64,000 nt of DNA from Panorpa germanica (taxonomy: Eukaryota > Arthropoda > Insecta > Mecoptera > Panorpidae). Position 1 is the stretch's first letter, and each line of letters begins with the position of its first letter. Position numbers and translations under genes: made by a program. The notes beneath the pieces were generated by a model, which saw only the letters and a program-made list of their open reading frames with translations, searched no databases and had not been told where the DNA came from. Shown here piece after piece: positions 22,630-33,730 of this stretch. The DNA lies in the NCBI GenBank assembly GCA_963678705.1, contig OY783214.1, positions 3,100,001 to 3,164,000 of the forward strand, written 5' to 3'.

Positions 22630-22828
22630 GTTTTGATGGGATGGAGGTCCGAAGTACTTGCCCCAGACGACAATATTTCATGGGGGCGCTAAATTCCGAA
22701 AACTTTTTTTTTTCACTAATAAAAAAAGTAAAATTAAAATTTCTCTTTGAAAAATTTGCAGTATTTATGGGGTAGGGGAGAATGTCAAGTTCTTGCCCCG
22801 GTTCGAAAAAATCGTAGATCCGCTACTG
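22630..22828 (-). repeat. Remnant of a hAT-like repeat
   Basis: On the minus strand the end reads CAGTAGCGGATCTACGAT followed by a C-rich CTTGAC..CTCCCCTACCCC block, the kind of terminus seen in non-autonomous hAT elements. The partner end and target duplication were not found. It sits within 250 bp upstream of exon C, inside the intron. Confidence 0.4.
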
Positions 22829-22948
22829 GATAATAATGGATCATATTAGCAATGGGCTTGTTACTTTTTAAATTCTTATTGAAGTATATATTAATTCGAT
22901 TATGTGCTTCAAAATCATTAAACTTAGCGGTGTTGTTAATATAAAGAA

Positions 22949-23007
22949 GGGCACCACACCATAAATAGTGGTAACATTGCAGAAACTCATCGACGATAGG
23001 ACTCAAA
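22949..23007 (+). mobile_element. SINE body fragment
   Basis: ACACCATAAATAGTGGTAAC and CGACGATAGGACTCA match the SINE body at 6670-6725. Head and tail are missing. Confidence 0.65.
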
Positions 23008-23690
23008 CATTATTATTTTTTCTAAATATTCTAAAATTGACAAAGATTTAGCTACTTCAAATATCATTTTTAATTAATTTACGATACGTTAGTGATTTTA
23101 GTTTTTATTTGCGCGAATTTCATGTGCCTTTGTTGTATGAAAAAGATGCCAATTCATAAAAGAGACAAGGGTAGAAAATATACGACGGATTACAATATTC
23201 CTGACAACCATCTTTATCAATAGAAATTAAACCATGGTTCAAAGTCCGTCAATACATTTTTAAGAAAATGAAAGTAATACTTTGTGTTGATTTTGTATAA
23301 ATATCTTAATAAATTAACTACCGTTGCCTACCATTTGCATTTTAATGTGTGATTCGTTTCGGTAATATATTTAAATAAATAAATTTGAATATAATGACCA
23401 TATACAACGTTAAAAACGATTCGGTGTCAGTGTATACCCATATGTAGTTGCTTGCAATGCATTGCAACTATGTATTCAATACCGGGCACCGTGCAATTGT
23501 ACACAACTTTCTTTCTGCAAATTGTTTATATTCAGTCAGAGTCTGTTTCGAGTGTCATTTGGGTAAATCATCGATACTGTAATTAATTTATTGAAATATT
23601 AACTCTGCAAAAGCAGTACCGGCTTTAGGAAATCAAGAAGATGTTTATAGAAAATGTATTATGCCCATCCAATGCTATTTACGTTTAATA
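23008..23690. other. No recognised feature
   Basis: AT-rich intronic sequence; nothing supported. Confidence 0.4.
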
Positions 23691-24785
23691 ATTTAAGTCA
23701 GCAGTTCTCAAAGTGTGGGGCGCAATGAAGGCTCAGGGGGGCCCAAAGCTTGGTTGAAAAATTAATTAAACTTACTAATAAAATAATAAAAAAAACTTAT
23801 TTTTAAAATTACAACAAGTGTATAATTTTTAGTCAATGTCGTAAGAGTGCCGAACATTTTATTTGTTTTAGTTTATCAGAAAACACAGAAAAAGATGCAA
23901 CCTTCTGCAATGGACTGAAAAGGTAAAAAGCTTTGTAATGAAGCTAAGATTATACGAAGGCGGTCTGAAAAGTGACAATTTGGAGCTATTTCCTAATTTT
24001 AAAATTATGATTAAAGAAATGGATCTGAAAACTGTTCCAACCAATGCAAAGAAATGCTTTCTTAAACACTTAGAAATCCTCAAATCTCGTTTTGAAAAAT
24101 ATGTTAATGAGAACTTGGATGGTTTGGAATGGATTCAAAACCCGTTCAAACCATCAGCCGATGAGTGCTCTCTCAACATGAAGGAAAAAGAAAATCTCAT
24201 TGACCTCCAAGGTGACACTGGGCTTGAAACGAAGTTTAAAGAATCTTCTCTCACATCCTTCTGGATTGGTGTACAAAAGGAACACCCAATTTTGAGTAAA
24301 AGGGCATTGAAAGTACTCACTCCATTCGCCACCACTTATTCTTGTGAAACTGGGTTTCTGCTCTAGCTGCCATGAAGAGTAAATATCGCTCAAGACTGAA
24401 TGTGACCAAGGAACTCAGAATAGCGTTATCCGAACTGACACTGCGTTTCAAGAAATTATGCGCAGAAAAAAAACAAGCACATCCTTCACACTGAAGATAT
24501 TTTTATTATTATTGCTTTGAGTTACAAATAACAATTATGTACTATAGTAGCTAAAATGGTTAAATAAATTGTAATTCTTTGTATAGAATTTGTTGTTTGA
24601 TTACGATTAAACCTATTGCCCCATTAGAGTATGCATAGAATGTGCAAAACTAAATAAAAATTGACTGTAAAATATCAAATGCGACTCCCTTATAACATAT
24701 AGTACGCTTACATGTAGGGGGGCCGGCTTACAGCTGGATTATGCAAGGGGTCGAAGTAAAAAGTTTGAGAACCGCTGGTTTAAGT
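23691..24785 (+). mobile_element. hAT transposon with transposase remnant, copy 1
   Basis: Element 23699-24777. Ends CAGCAGTTCTCAAAGTG on the left and, reverse-complemented, CAGCGGTTCTCAAACTT on the right. Flanked by an 8-bp near-duplication, ATTTAAGT and GTTTAAGT. It carries the 3' half of a transposase gene and is therefore an internally deleted copy of a larger element. The second copy at 39382-40310 has the same ends and a perfect duplication. Confidence 0.88.
23860..24494 (+). pseudogene. hAT transposase C-terminal remnant (ZBED5/SCAND3-like)
   Basis: Open from about 23890 (LLQWTEKVKSFVMKLRLYE) to 24366, continuing in another frame to a stop at 24494 (SALAAMKSKYRSRLNVTKEL ... KKQAHPSH). 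Motifs typical of the C-terminal hAT dimerisation region are clear: FWIGVQKEHPILSKRALKVL, then FATTYSCETGF. A shift of one base near 24357 separates CETGF from SALAAMKSKY, so this copy cannot make a whole C-terminus. The N-terminal zinc finger and the first catalytic acidic residues are not present between the left end and 23860. It encodes no active transposase. Family assignment rests on remembered similarity to vertebrate and insect ZBED5/FAM200/SCAND3-type proteins. Confidence 0.85.
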
Positions 24786-25474
24786 CACAAATCTCGAAAA
24801 CGTGTTTTTGTGGCTGATTTTTTATATTTCTTTTACAAGGCTCAATTTTGATGGATCATATCTCATTACAAAGGAATTCTAATGCTTGGTACAAATTGGT
24901 GCGACTTAATCATGCGACATCCTGCATTTATATATTTTCATACATAAGTTGACGTTATTTAGACATGAGTGTACTAAATGTGTTGAGATATTATAGTCCA
25001 GGCTAGTGCGGCACTAATAAAACTCTACTTATGCATTAAATGGTTAATTTCAATCTGATATAGAACTCAATTTGTGTATACAACATTTTTTAGTATATCT
25101 GATAGACATTGAGCTACACCGCTGTAAAGTAGAGCATTAGTCTGTAGTTTCTGAGAATTACTAACAATTCAAATTCGAAATTCAACTGCGGCGTTTACAA
25201 TTTTGCGCTTATTTGTTGTATAGAAACATATTATATATCATTTAAAAAGGATTTGTAATATTCTACAACTTTCGCTTTTTTAATTTAATTTATTTAACGA
25301 TTATAATTTAAAGTAGGAGGAAGTGGATCACTGGATCCACTACTCACAAACCAGTAGTTTAATGACACAAAATTTATTTAATAGCATTAAGTTGATAGCG
25401 TGTAAATTCAGATAGTTAATTAAAAATATAATAGTTTAGTTATTAGTTTATTATTAGTTAGTTAGTTTATTATT
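24786..25474. other. Old dispersed repeat pieces, no gene
   Basis: CAATCTGATATAGAACTCAA (25056) and ATCTGATAGACATTGAGCT (25096) resemble pieces near 5912 and, inverted, 29950-30000. Nothing else recognised. Confidence 0.35.
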
Positions 25475-25920
25475 AATTGTTCGCCTTTCGGCTTTACAAT
25501 CTACATTCTTAATACATTTCATAGAACTTCAACTTAAAATTATACTTAAACTATTCTAGACCTTTTTATTTTCAAAAGTACTTTCTGCTTCTTCTTCTCT
25601 TGACCCTCTTCTTTCATTTTCCCTAGTCTTCCTTCATTCTCACCGTTTCCTCACCTCTTGTCTTCTTTATCTCCTCTCGGCAAACCGTTTCCTGCTTCTC
25701 CTTTCTTATAGCCTGTATTTTCATCTATCACCTCTTGCCTTCCTTGTCTCCTCTCGACAGACCCTCTATTATCTTTTCACTATCCTTTCTGCCTCCTCTC
25801 TTTGTTTTCACTTCTCCACTTATGTCTATCACATGCCTAGACGCTCTGTCTTTACTATTTCCTCTTGACTCTCTTACTTTACTCTTTCCTTCTTGACTCT
25901 CTACCTTTACTATGTTAATA
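25475..25920 (+). repeat. Pyrimidine-rich tract with internal tandem structure
   Basis: Strongly C/T-biased. CACCTCTTGTCTTCTTTATC (about 25654) and CACCTCTTGCCTTCCTTGTC (about 25730) start two imperfect units of roughly 75 bp, and TTTACT(A/C)TTTCCT(C/T)CTTGACTCTCT recurs near 25850 and 25880. It starts with CTTTACAATCTACA, like the repeat ends at 13682 and 15722. Probably a member of the pyrimidine-rich repeat group. Confidence 0.5.
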
Positions 25921-27356
25921 GTTATAGAGATGTATAAAACAATTAATTACTAGTTTCAAATTTTACATATCCAACTAATAGCAAATCAAGATAAAATCCA
26001 GATGGTTATTATTAAAAGAAAAAACTGTTCTATTCGCCAATCACCACGCTGCTAAGTTCGCCTCTGTGTAGACGGCTCGCAGCGTGTAATGCATATACAC
26101 GAATAACTATTGATTTGTTTAATCAGTCACATGTAAAAGCTGATATTAATTATGCAGGTGCAAAGTTTACCTTATCGCCTGCTTCCATGTCTTACTTGCA
26201 TCAACAAGAATCGAATTTATTATAAATTTCTAATATGTAATATTTCTAGAAAAGTGCACATACCAGGATTTGAAAAGTATCAAGTTTACAACAAGATGGT
26301 GTTAAAATATGAAAAACAAATTGTTTCGATATCGAAAATCAACGCTGAATTTAGAGTTAATACCCATCCCTAGTTACAAAATAACGAGAAGTATGACATC
26401 GCAATGCGCCAAATTATTTGACAATGCGGGTATATTTGGGCACGGTCCTGATAAACCGGCTACGAAACTAGGCCACAGTGATTTCAATTCGAGAAATGAA
26501 AACACATGCAAAACTAACTATATACTACATCATAAAAGTTGAATGACATTCAAATTTGATATACGACTTTCTGAAATACTACATTTCCTAATCTACAGAT
26601 TGGTATTGCATAATACACAGCGGCTGAAAGTTTTTATCTTTTCTCCGAGTTCCCAGTTGATCAAGATCGCTTAGCCTACGTTTTCATTGGGCGATTTTAG
26701 TTGAACGATCAAACACGACAGCACCAAACGTTCCAAAATAAAGTACCGACTGCTATGTTCTTTGTATGTGTTGTGTCAGAATACATACATATCACGTAAC
26801 GATACGACAGTACGCCAAGTCAAACGTGTGTACTGGATGGTGTATTGGAGTTGTTTTTCACTAACATAATTTATCATGAGAGAAAACTTTTACTTTAATT
26901 TTTATGCATTCCGTTTCATATCCTTTCCAGTCTGAGACAGCTGATTGCATTTACAAGGTTCGGATAGGTTTAGCGTTGTAGCATGTATTCGCTTGGTTAA
27001 AATACGCTGATATACGTCTGCAGTGTGACAACTATGTAACTAAGTATACGGAATTTTTAAACTGTGTGCCCTAGTCCTTATTGTGTAGTAATAACACTAA
27101 TAACAAATTAAATATTTAATATTATAATTATATAAATAATAAATAAAATTATACGGTTTATATGTCAGAAGAAGGCGTGTTTATGAGTTAGTATAATAAC
27201 ATGCTCGTAAATAATTTAAAAATCAGACAGGTTTTAATATTTAGATGATGTTTGTATCCAAAAAGATAAAAAGGTCCCTTCACTCTGAGCAACTGGGAAT
27301 TCCTTCTCAGACCGCACCAAGTAGTGTAGATAGAAATATTGGGCTCTTATGCAAGA
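25921..27356. other. Mostly unique intronic DNA; short repeat at 26840-26925
   Basis: The piece 26840-26925 (TGTATTGGAGTTGTTTTTCA, AATTTATCATGAGAGAAAA, TACTTTAAT) matches 57825-57912. The region 26380-26800 has more CpG than its surroundings. No exon with credible splice sites was found. Confidence 0.35.
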
Positions 27357-27370
27357 CCCCCCCCCCCCTA
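27357..27370 (+). repeat. Poly-C tract
   Basis: An unbroken run of about 13 C in AT-rich DNA. Possibly length-variable. Confidence 0.85.
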
Positions 27371-27914
27371 CCCGTTAAGGTTCTCAGGGTACGTCAAGTT
27401 TTACGTCCAGGCGGCTCTTTGTGAAAGAAACATATTAGTACAAAAATTAAAACACTTTCTCTGACAATGATACAGCTACGCGTGTGCCCACTGGGGTTCG
27501 AACTCAGCCTAGGCAAATACAAATTGAGTAACACACCGATAGAATTGTTAATCAAGTCACTGAATTTGAGCGAACGGTGACAGACATGTCGTATGATATG
27601 ATAAACAAGTTGTCAAAGAAGGACAAAGGGGCCAGCGAACTGCAAGGGGGTCAAAGAGGGTATCTATGGTACACTTGTGTAAGAATGATGTTAGTTTATT
27701 TACATAATAGTATTGTTACAATGTATTGCGATAAACATCAATAAGTGAAACGAAAGATATTTGGAGAAACTATGACTAAAAAAATTTGTAAATTTATAGC
27801 CAGAATTATCAGAAGTAAATTAAAAGTAAGCTATAAACTTTATTGTTTATAAACTAGAATATGGACAGGACATTGTGCTAAGACTATTACAGTTAGATGA
27901 CTTATAGAATAGAG
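27371..27914. other. No recognised feature
   Basis: GGTTCGAACTC at about 27494 resembles a polymerase III B box, but no tRNA fold, A box or SINE body surrounds it. Confidence 0.4.
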
Positions 27915-28313
27915 TGAACTATGACTTAATTTCTATGAAACTGTACTATATATTGATAAAGTTGGCTACCAGAATCTCGAGTGTCCAATACATTTTTAAT
28001 AACTCCTTATGATTAAGGCGAAATTAATAATTAAAAAGGCATTTTGTCTCTTTATTTATTAAAGTTATCCAACGTCATAGAAAAGTCCAATGCATGATAC
28101 ATCACATCTAACGATTTACCATCTCTTTTATACTATTTGCTACTGATCTAAAACATGCGGCAAAACTAAAATTAAAATTTGATATAGCTATAACTCCCCG
28201 TTAACTTTTGTATACTTAAAAAAAATAAAAACGCTAATATTAATTAATATATTAAAATACATTTCAATCGGAAATTAAGAAAACAACTCCTAAAGCAAGG
28301 GTTAACAAGCCCA
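27915..28313 (+). mobile_element. Diverged relative of the AATGGGC-ended MITE
   Basis: Shares TATGACTTAATTTCTAT, TACTATATATTGATAAAGTT, AATAACTCCTTAT and CATTTTGTCTCTTTA with the MITE at 43268, but its second half follows another subfamily seen at 29201 and 52008 (TAACTCC..TTAACTTTTG; AAAATAAAAACGC). Ends near ACAAGCCCA. The 5' terminus is decayed. Confidence 0.6.
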
Positions 28314-28339
28314 CTACTTCACTCTTCAATATTTAAAGA

Positions 28340-28432
28340 ATATCACATTTGAGATCCTAATAAATAAGTTAACTTTATCAGTACATATAATATATATACA
28401 TTATTAGAATTTAAGATATTGTTCACAACCCA
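28340..28432 (+). repeat. Short dispersed repeat (see 6831)
   Basis: Same ordered blocks as 6831-6907, ending AAGATATTGTTCACA. Confidence 0.5.
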
Positions 28433-28486
28433 AATTAAAGTGCGTAACCCTATTTGAAAAATTAGCAATTTTGCCATTGATTAATC

Positions 28487-28647
28487 CAGGGCTGGATTGA
28501 CAGGTGTGGAACGAAGGCACTTAATTATTTCCCGAATAAGAGGAATAATTTTTTTTCATCAAGTCTTTTAAAAAATTATTACTTTTTTCTCTATTGTGGA
28601 GGCCCCCGGGACAGTAGCCCCGCCTGTACTGTCCAAATGCGGGCGTG
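28487..28647 (+). mobile_element. hAT-type MITE, diverged copy
   Basis: Begins CAGGGCTGGATTGACAGG and aligns to 42268-42440: CTAATTATTT(T/C)CCGAATAA-like, CAAGTCTTTTAAAAA, CTCTATTGTGGAG and AGTAGCCCCGCCTG. The right end is eroded and the flanks show no clear duplication. Confidence 0.65.
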
Positions 28648-29199
28648 GGACCCCATTAACGAAAAGATTCCCAGCCAATCTTTAACAAATTGATGCTGGA
28701 TTATAGCAGATTTACACTGAATTGAATCTCCAAAATAAATTTGAAACCTTTGGCAAAATAAAATCTAAGGTAAATGAAATTATTAAATCTGTGATAAGTC
28801 ACTAATAATTCGTATTGTATTTCCTATTTCTATTAATTATTAATTGATTTGGTCGGAGTCGGATATTTCTTATGTTTCTCTAGTTACATGCAAACGTGTG
28901 CCTAGTATCTACTGCTCAGTAGACTACAGACTGCAAACGTAGTGCAGGACTCGGTTGATGCAAACTTGCTCAGGTATTGTTTTACTGTGAACCCATGCCA
29001 TGTCGTTTGATGAATACATTATCGATGGACTGTTACGTCATTGTGCGACACAACACATATTAAACACACTAGCGCAACTAATGTGACAAACCAAATAAGG
29101 ATTGCGAATTACGATAGTATGTACAAAGATTTTTGTAATATAGATTTCATAAGAGGTATAAACAGAATAAAGAAAGATTTTGTTAGACTCTTCTTACTC
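28648..29199. other. No recognised feature
   Basis: Unassigned intronic sequence. Confidence 0.4.
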
Positions 29200-29590
29200 A
29201 ATGGGCTTGTGAACCATAACTTAATTTCTATAAAACGAAACTTTTATAATGTCTATTTATATAAAGTTGGCTACCAAAACCAAAAATGTCCAACAATTAA
29301 AAAAGTAATTTTGTACAACAATAATTTATAGAACAGAGACATGTATAAGAGTGTATGTATGTGAAATGTCATTTACTACTAACAGCTGATTGTGTATCCC
29401 ATGAAGAATTATATTACAAAGGTTGTGAAAAAGAAAAAATATTCTCGATAACTTATTTCTTCAGTGACGTATTATGCATAGCTAAAATATGCGACAAAAG
29501 AAGAAATTCAAATCTGAAATAACTCCGACAACTTTTGAATATTTAAAAAAATAAAAACGCCTTCTAAAGAAAGAGTTCGCAAAGCTATTA
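29200..29590 (+). mobile_element. AATGGGC-ended MITE, second subfamily
   Basis: Left end AATGGGCTTGTGAACC, then TAACTTAATTTCTATAAAAC, AAAGTTGGCTACCAAAAC, a GTGTATCCCAT block and AATAACTCCGACAACTTTTG. Shorter and diverged inside compared with 43268; the right end is not preserved. Confidence 0.6.
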
Positions 29591-29794
29591 AGTCTTACTA
29601 AGTAGATAATAGTGATGTGAAAAGATCGATAAATCATCTGAGAGAATTCCTTAAGTTGAGTATACTTGTAAAAGTAATAGTATACAGAGTCTATTGTTGT
29701 ATGTGGTCTTTGCTACTGTTGAATACACTTCACAGCGCCACCTATAATGCACTAAGGTTGCTTTCGAAAGCATCTAAATTAGGTAGATTGCTTA

Positions 29795-30345
29795 GTAATA
29801 AATTCTACAAAATTGTACAAAATACGGGAAAAATATATATTAGTCAGAAAAACTGTTGTGCATTTTGGGTAGATTAAATCTCGATTTGAATTTGAATTTT
29901 TAGAGTGGAAAACGCAGCCATTCGATTGTTATCTTCAATCAGATATATAAATAGATATTTTTCACAAATTATAGAAAATTGAGCTGTCTATCAGATTCAT
30001 ATAGTTCAAATTACGAGAGTTCGGCGGCGACTCATACTTAAAGCAAGTTGTGGGGTATAAACTGCCGACATAACTAAAAAGCACTGACCCACTTATTTTT
30101 CTATAAAGTATGTAGAAACGAATAAGATAAAATTCATTATCGTATTATAGATTTATACCGCTCTTATAACCTCTTTTAAGTATAAGTCGCTGCCGAACTA
30201 TCGTGATTTGGACTATATTACATTCTACAAAATTGTAGAAAATATAGGAAAAGATATATATAGTTAGAAAAACTGTTGTGCGTTTTAGGTAGGTTAAATC
30301 TGGATTTAAATTTGAATTTATATAGAGAAAAGTACCGATTGAAAT
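29795..30345 (+). repeat. Direct repeat pair and old dispersed repeat
   Basis: 29795-29915 and 30220-30345 share ATTCTACAAAATTGTA, GAAAAACTGTTGTGC and TTAAATCT(C/G)GATTT(G/A)AATTTG. Between them, 29995-30215 matches parts of 16480-17110 (ATAGTTCAAATTACGAGA; TGGACTATATTA). Segmental duplication inside an old repeat is the likely origin. Confidence 0.5.
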
Positions 30346-31984
30346 CTTGAGAATAAGGTTGTAATTATATTTGTTCATCTGGAAAACTTTAGTTCCCAGG
30401 AATGAAATAATATTTTAGGTAGTAGAAAAATAAAATTTAGAAAAATGAGAACAATTAATTTACTTTAAAATAACTTTACGAGTGTGGTATAAAGTGAAAT
30501 TTTACACAAGAAACTTAATTCTTACATACAAATATATCATTAAAAGTTAGTAAATATATATTTTTTTATTTTAATATGCACATTTGTCCACACAAATGTT
30601 GCCATCTATAATATTGTTTGGGCCCACCAACAAATTTTGATACAGGGCCCGTCTAAGGCAAGCTACGTTATTGCTCGATCTAATGTAGGAATCTACATTT
30701 GGCCGATATAAGGTGACTTATGGACTTATACAAAAACGGAGGCGAAAGTTTCAGAAGCAAAAATTAATTCTCAAAAATGCAGTCTCAATTCTAGATTCTG
30801 GGACTAGCCTAGACAACAACCTACAAGTATTCGAAAGCAACCTCGTTGCTTCAATTCGTTTATAGTCTACTGAATTATTTGGCATACACCATTCACTGAA
30901 TATTTCCCGATTCCTCAGTCAGACGTGATGCCAGACAACGTAACAACTGCAGGATGTGACAACAGGCGAAGATTGTAGCAGGCAACTCTGATATGCAGGA
31001 GTACAAAGCCGCTGCTGCAGATTATATGCATGATTGTAATGCGGCGTAAACAACATACCCTTCCTGAATCCTGAATCCTGAATTTAGATATACGATACAC
31101 ACACCGGAGGACGGAAACTGTCATATAAGGTGTTCAGAATTGCTCTCACTATCGCACACCCAAATGTATTATAGAGTAATCCCTATAACGGGCCCTTGTT
31201 AACGTCAAGAGATATTGAAATGTACTGGGGAGAAGTTTAGGATCTTTCCTGTTTCAACTTCGCCAGTAGTTTGGTACCCTAACCTAAAAATGAAGTTACG
31301 ATAACGTTAGCCAACCTAAATTAAATTTGATAAATTAATTTACTACAACGTCTTCATTTCTGTAAAACTATACTATCACATCACACAATAAGTTCGAAGG
31401 ATGACATACAGATGGCGCCACTATTGACAAATCCATATGATTTTAGATAGTACCAACCTTCAAACGAAATGTGCCAAAATTAACAATTACCAACCACACA
31501 TATTCGAGTGTGTATTGGTCCTTTTACAACAGGATCGGACCTACTTATAATTTATGTATAATAAATTACAAAGGTAATTATTATATCAACTAGGCTGTCG
31601 TTGTGATTAGAACTATCAAATATGATTGAAATCAAAACGTATCTATGTGATAGATATATAACAAGTTGCTGCTGCATATACTCGTATATTTATCGTATGT
31701 GAATGTCATCCGTGTTCGTCATACAGAAAACAGGGCAAGTCCGGTAATAGAAATAGACAGTAGAAGTTGATTAAAAATAAGTTGAAATGGAACACGGTTA
31801 ACTTTGAATAATTGAACGGAATCATTAATTATTTTATATAAAATGACATTTACATTAGTTACGTAAATTAGTTATATTTTATTTAGTGATTATAAACAGC
31901 GGCGGACTGAGTTTGAAATTATATGTTTTTCAAAAGCGAAACTCAATTTAATTTAAAGCTGTGGCACAAGTTAAAAGAATAAAT
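30346..31984. other. Mostly unique intronic DNA
   Basis: CAGGGCCCGTCTAAGGC at about 30643 resembles a hAT left end, but no matching right end was found. Open frames at 30915-31124 (minus) lack splice sites. No other feature seen. Confidence 0.35.
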
Positions 31985-32120
31985 TGTTTAGAGTATTACA
32001 CTGAAGGATGGAAGAACTAATCATTAAAGGAGAGAATACAAAATGAGAGAAAAAAAGGAGTAAGTATTAGGAAGAAAGAGGGAGTTGGAAAGATGCAGGG
32101 AGGAAGGAATGGAGATACAG
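31985..32120 (-). repeat. Purine-rich tract
   Basis: G/A-rich (GGAAGAAAGAGGGAGTTGG and similar). Reverse-complemented it resembles the pyrimidine-rich repeats in base bias, but no block-by-block match was established. Confidence 0.35.
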
Positions 32121-32123
32121 AGT

Positions 32124-32525
32124 CTGATAAGCAGCGACGGCCTTAGCCATTGCGAGGCCCCGGGCAGCAGATCTTTGCGAAGCCCCGGGGTGGCAGATCT
32201 TTGCGAGGCCTTTGTTCTTTGTATAATTTATGTAAATGGTAAGTAACTATTTTTGATGATAATTGACAATCAATAAAATTTTGTATTGTAAGTTTTATAA
32301 AAGTTAACAAGCACAAACACGACAAATATTAATGATGATAAACTAAGGTACATGAATGCCTTAAAAGATATACGCAGTGATTCTAGTGGGATTTTTAAAG
32401 AGCGAGGCGCGAGATTCAAATACATATATAGTAATGAATTTTTGTACTTGGGTTGTTGCGCGAGAATGCGTGGCCCGGGGCGTTTGCAATGCTTGCTACC
32501 CCCTAAGGCCGCCTCTGCTGATAAG
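32124..32525 (+). mobile_element. hAT MITE (CAGnGnCGGCC ends) with perfect 8-bp duplication, copy 1
   Basis: Element 32132-32517, 386 bp. Ends CAGCGACGGCCTTAGCC and, reverse-complemented, CAGAGGCGGCCTTAGGG. Duplication CTGATAAG on both sides (32124-32131, 32518-32525). Subterminal GCGAGGCCCCGGG and GGTGGCAGATCTTTGCGAGG are GC-rich; the centre is AT-rich. An inverted copy lies at 56753-57155. Apparent open frames across it are on both strands and are not genes. Confidence 0.9.
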
Positions 32526-33251
32526 GAAAGCGATATTGAAGTGCAACAATAGAAAAAGAATAGATGAAGCGAAATATAATACAACATACGTAAAAAGGAT
32601 CCTATAAAACCTAAAAAAAAAAAAAAGAGGAGGTAAGAAACGAGAATAATCGTTAGGTTCATACCAGGAAAAAAGGAAGAGGAAGTATGCAGGATGCGAA
32701 GGAAGGAAGAGGAAAAATTAGAACAGATTAAAGTAAGTGTTGGGCATGTTGAAAATGTATAACTTTCTCAACAATTTTTTTTTTTTTAATTTTAAAATAT
32801 TCACTAAATAAAACCATTCATTTCAACAGTTTGTTGTATGTATCGTTTAACAAATTCTCAATATATGCATATTCAATAAGCTGGTCTTTATAACATTTCA
32901 TTAATTCATAAACACATTGGCGTGTGTATATCATTATAAGAAATTGGCCTTAACCTATTATTATTTGTGTAAATTGTATTTACTAGATACTAGTAGAGAT
33001 GATACTATAAAAATATTATTAAACTACATGACCACCGATTCATAAAGATAAATTACCATAATAACTATTTGTACAGGGTGTATACAAAGATCTAATTGGA
33101 AGAATTATTGTTAATAACCAAATACAGTGGAACCTCACTCAACGAGCAAAATAAATTCACAAAAATTATTCGACTGAAGACTTTCAAGTATAAAACCTTG
33201 CTTTATTGGACGATTCATGCAGCAGTGCACATGACATGTAGATCAAGTGGA
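32526..33251. other. Purine-rich piece, then unassigned DNA
   Basis: 32610-32740 is A/G-rich (AAAAAAAAAAAGAGGAGG, GGAAGAGGAAG). GTACAGGGTGTATACAAAG at about 33072 is a loose match to the ACAGGGTG repeat ends. No gene. Confidence 0.35.
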
Positions 33252-33341
33252 CAACAGTCCGAACTTCTTCCAACATGAACGTTGGACACACTCAGTTCCA
33301 GCATCGAACACACGATGTGTCCAACGGTGGAAGGTGTTCGT
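33252..33341 (-). repeat. Inverted partner of the palindrome-rich repeat at 11516
   Basis: Contains CAGTCCGAACTTCTTCCAAC, AGTTCCAGCATCGA and CACGATGTGTCCAACG, the reverse complement of blocks at 11516-11626. It ends 15 bp before a TTAA MITE. Confidence 0.55.
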
Positions 33342-33355
33342 AAAACTACACTACC

Positions 33356-33730
33356 TTAAGGCCGTATTCTACTGTAGAGGCATGAATTTCGCCCGGTTTT
33401 AGAAGCGCCTTACGAAGGAAAACTGCCGCCATTTTGAAAAAAAAATTTATTTCAACTTATCCAAAAGTTATACGTTTCTTATGTTTCAGAACACCAGGAG
33501 GGTTGGAATAATGCACGCCAGGACACCCTCTTTTTTTTTGACCCCCCACTTAGACTGCTCATAACTTTGTCAATTTTAATTTTTTTTTTTTAATAATTTT
33601 TTTATGTAATAATAAAACATCAATAAACAAATAATAAAAAAATTGATTGTAAAAATATTTTTTGTTTCCTTCGTACAGCGCTTCTAAAACCGGGCGAAAT
33701 TCATGCCTCTACAGTAGAATACGGCCTTAA
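33356..33730. mobile_element. TTAA-flanked MITE with 49-bp perfect inverted ends
   Basis: TTAA at 33356-33359 and 33727-33730 bounds 367 bp. Both ends start GGCCGTATTCTACTGTAGAG and stay identical for 49 bases (to AGAAGCGC), then match again over TACGAAGGAAA after two mismatches. The interior has T-rich runs, CACGCCAGGACACC and CCCCCCACTTAG but no coding capacity. The near-perfect ends suggest a young insertion. No other copy is in the window. Confidence 0.9.

Noticed and set aside
27488-27510. GGTTCGAACTC as part of a tRNA gene
   Set aside because: No A box, acceptor stem or anticodon arm can be drawn around it.
30643-30660. CAGGGCCCGTCTAAGGC as the start of a hAT element
   Set aside because: No matching right terminus or 8-bp duplication found within 2 kb.
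32270-32662. 130-codon minus-strand frame
   Set aside because: Spans a hAT MITE and a purine-rich tract; overlapping frames exist on the opposite strand. Not a gene.
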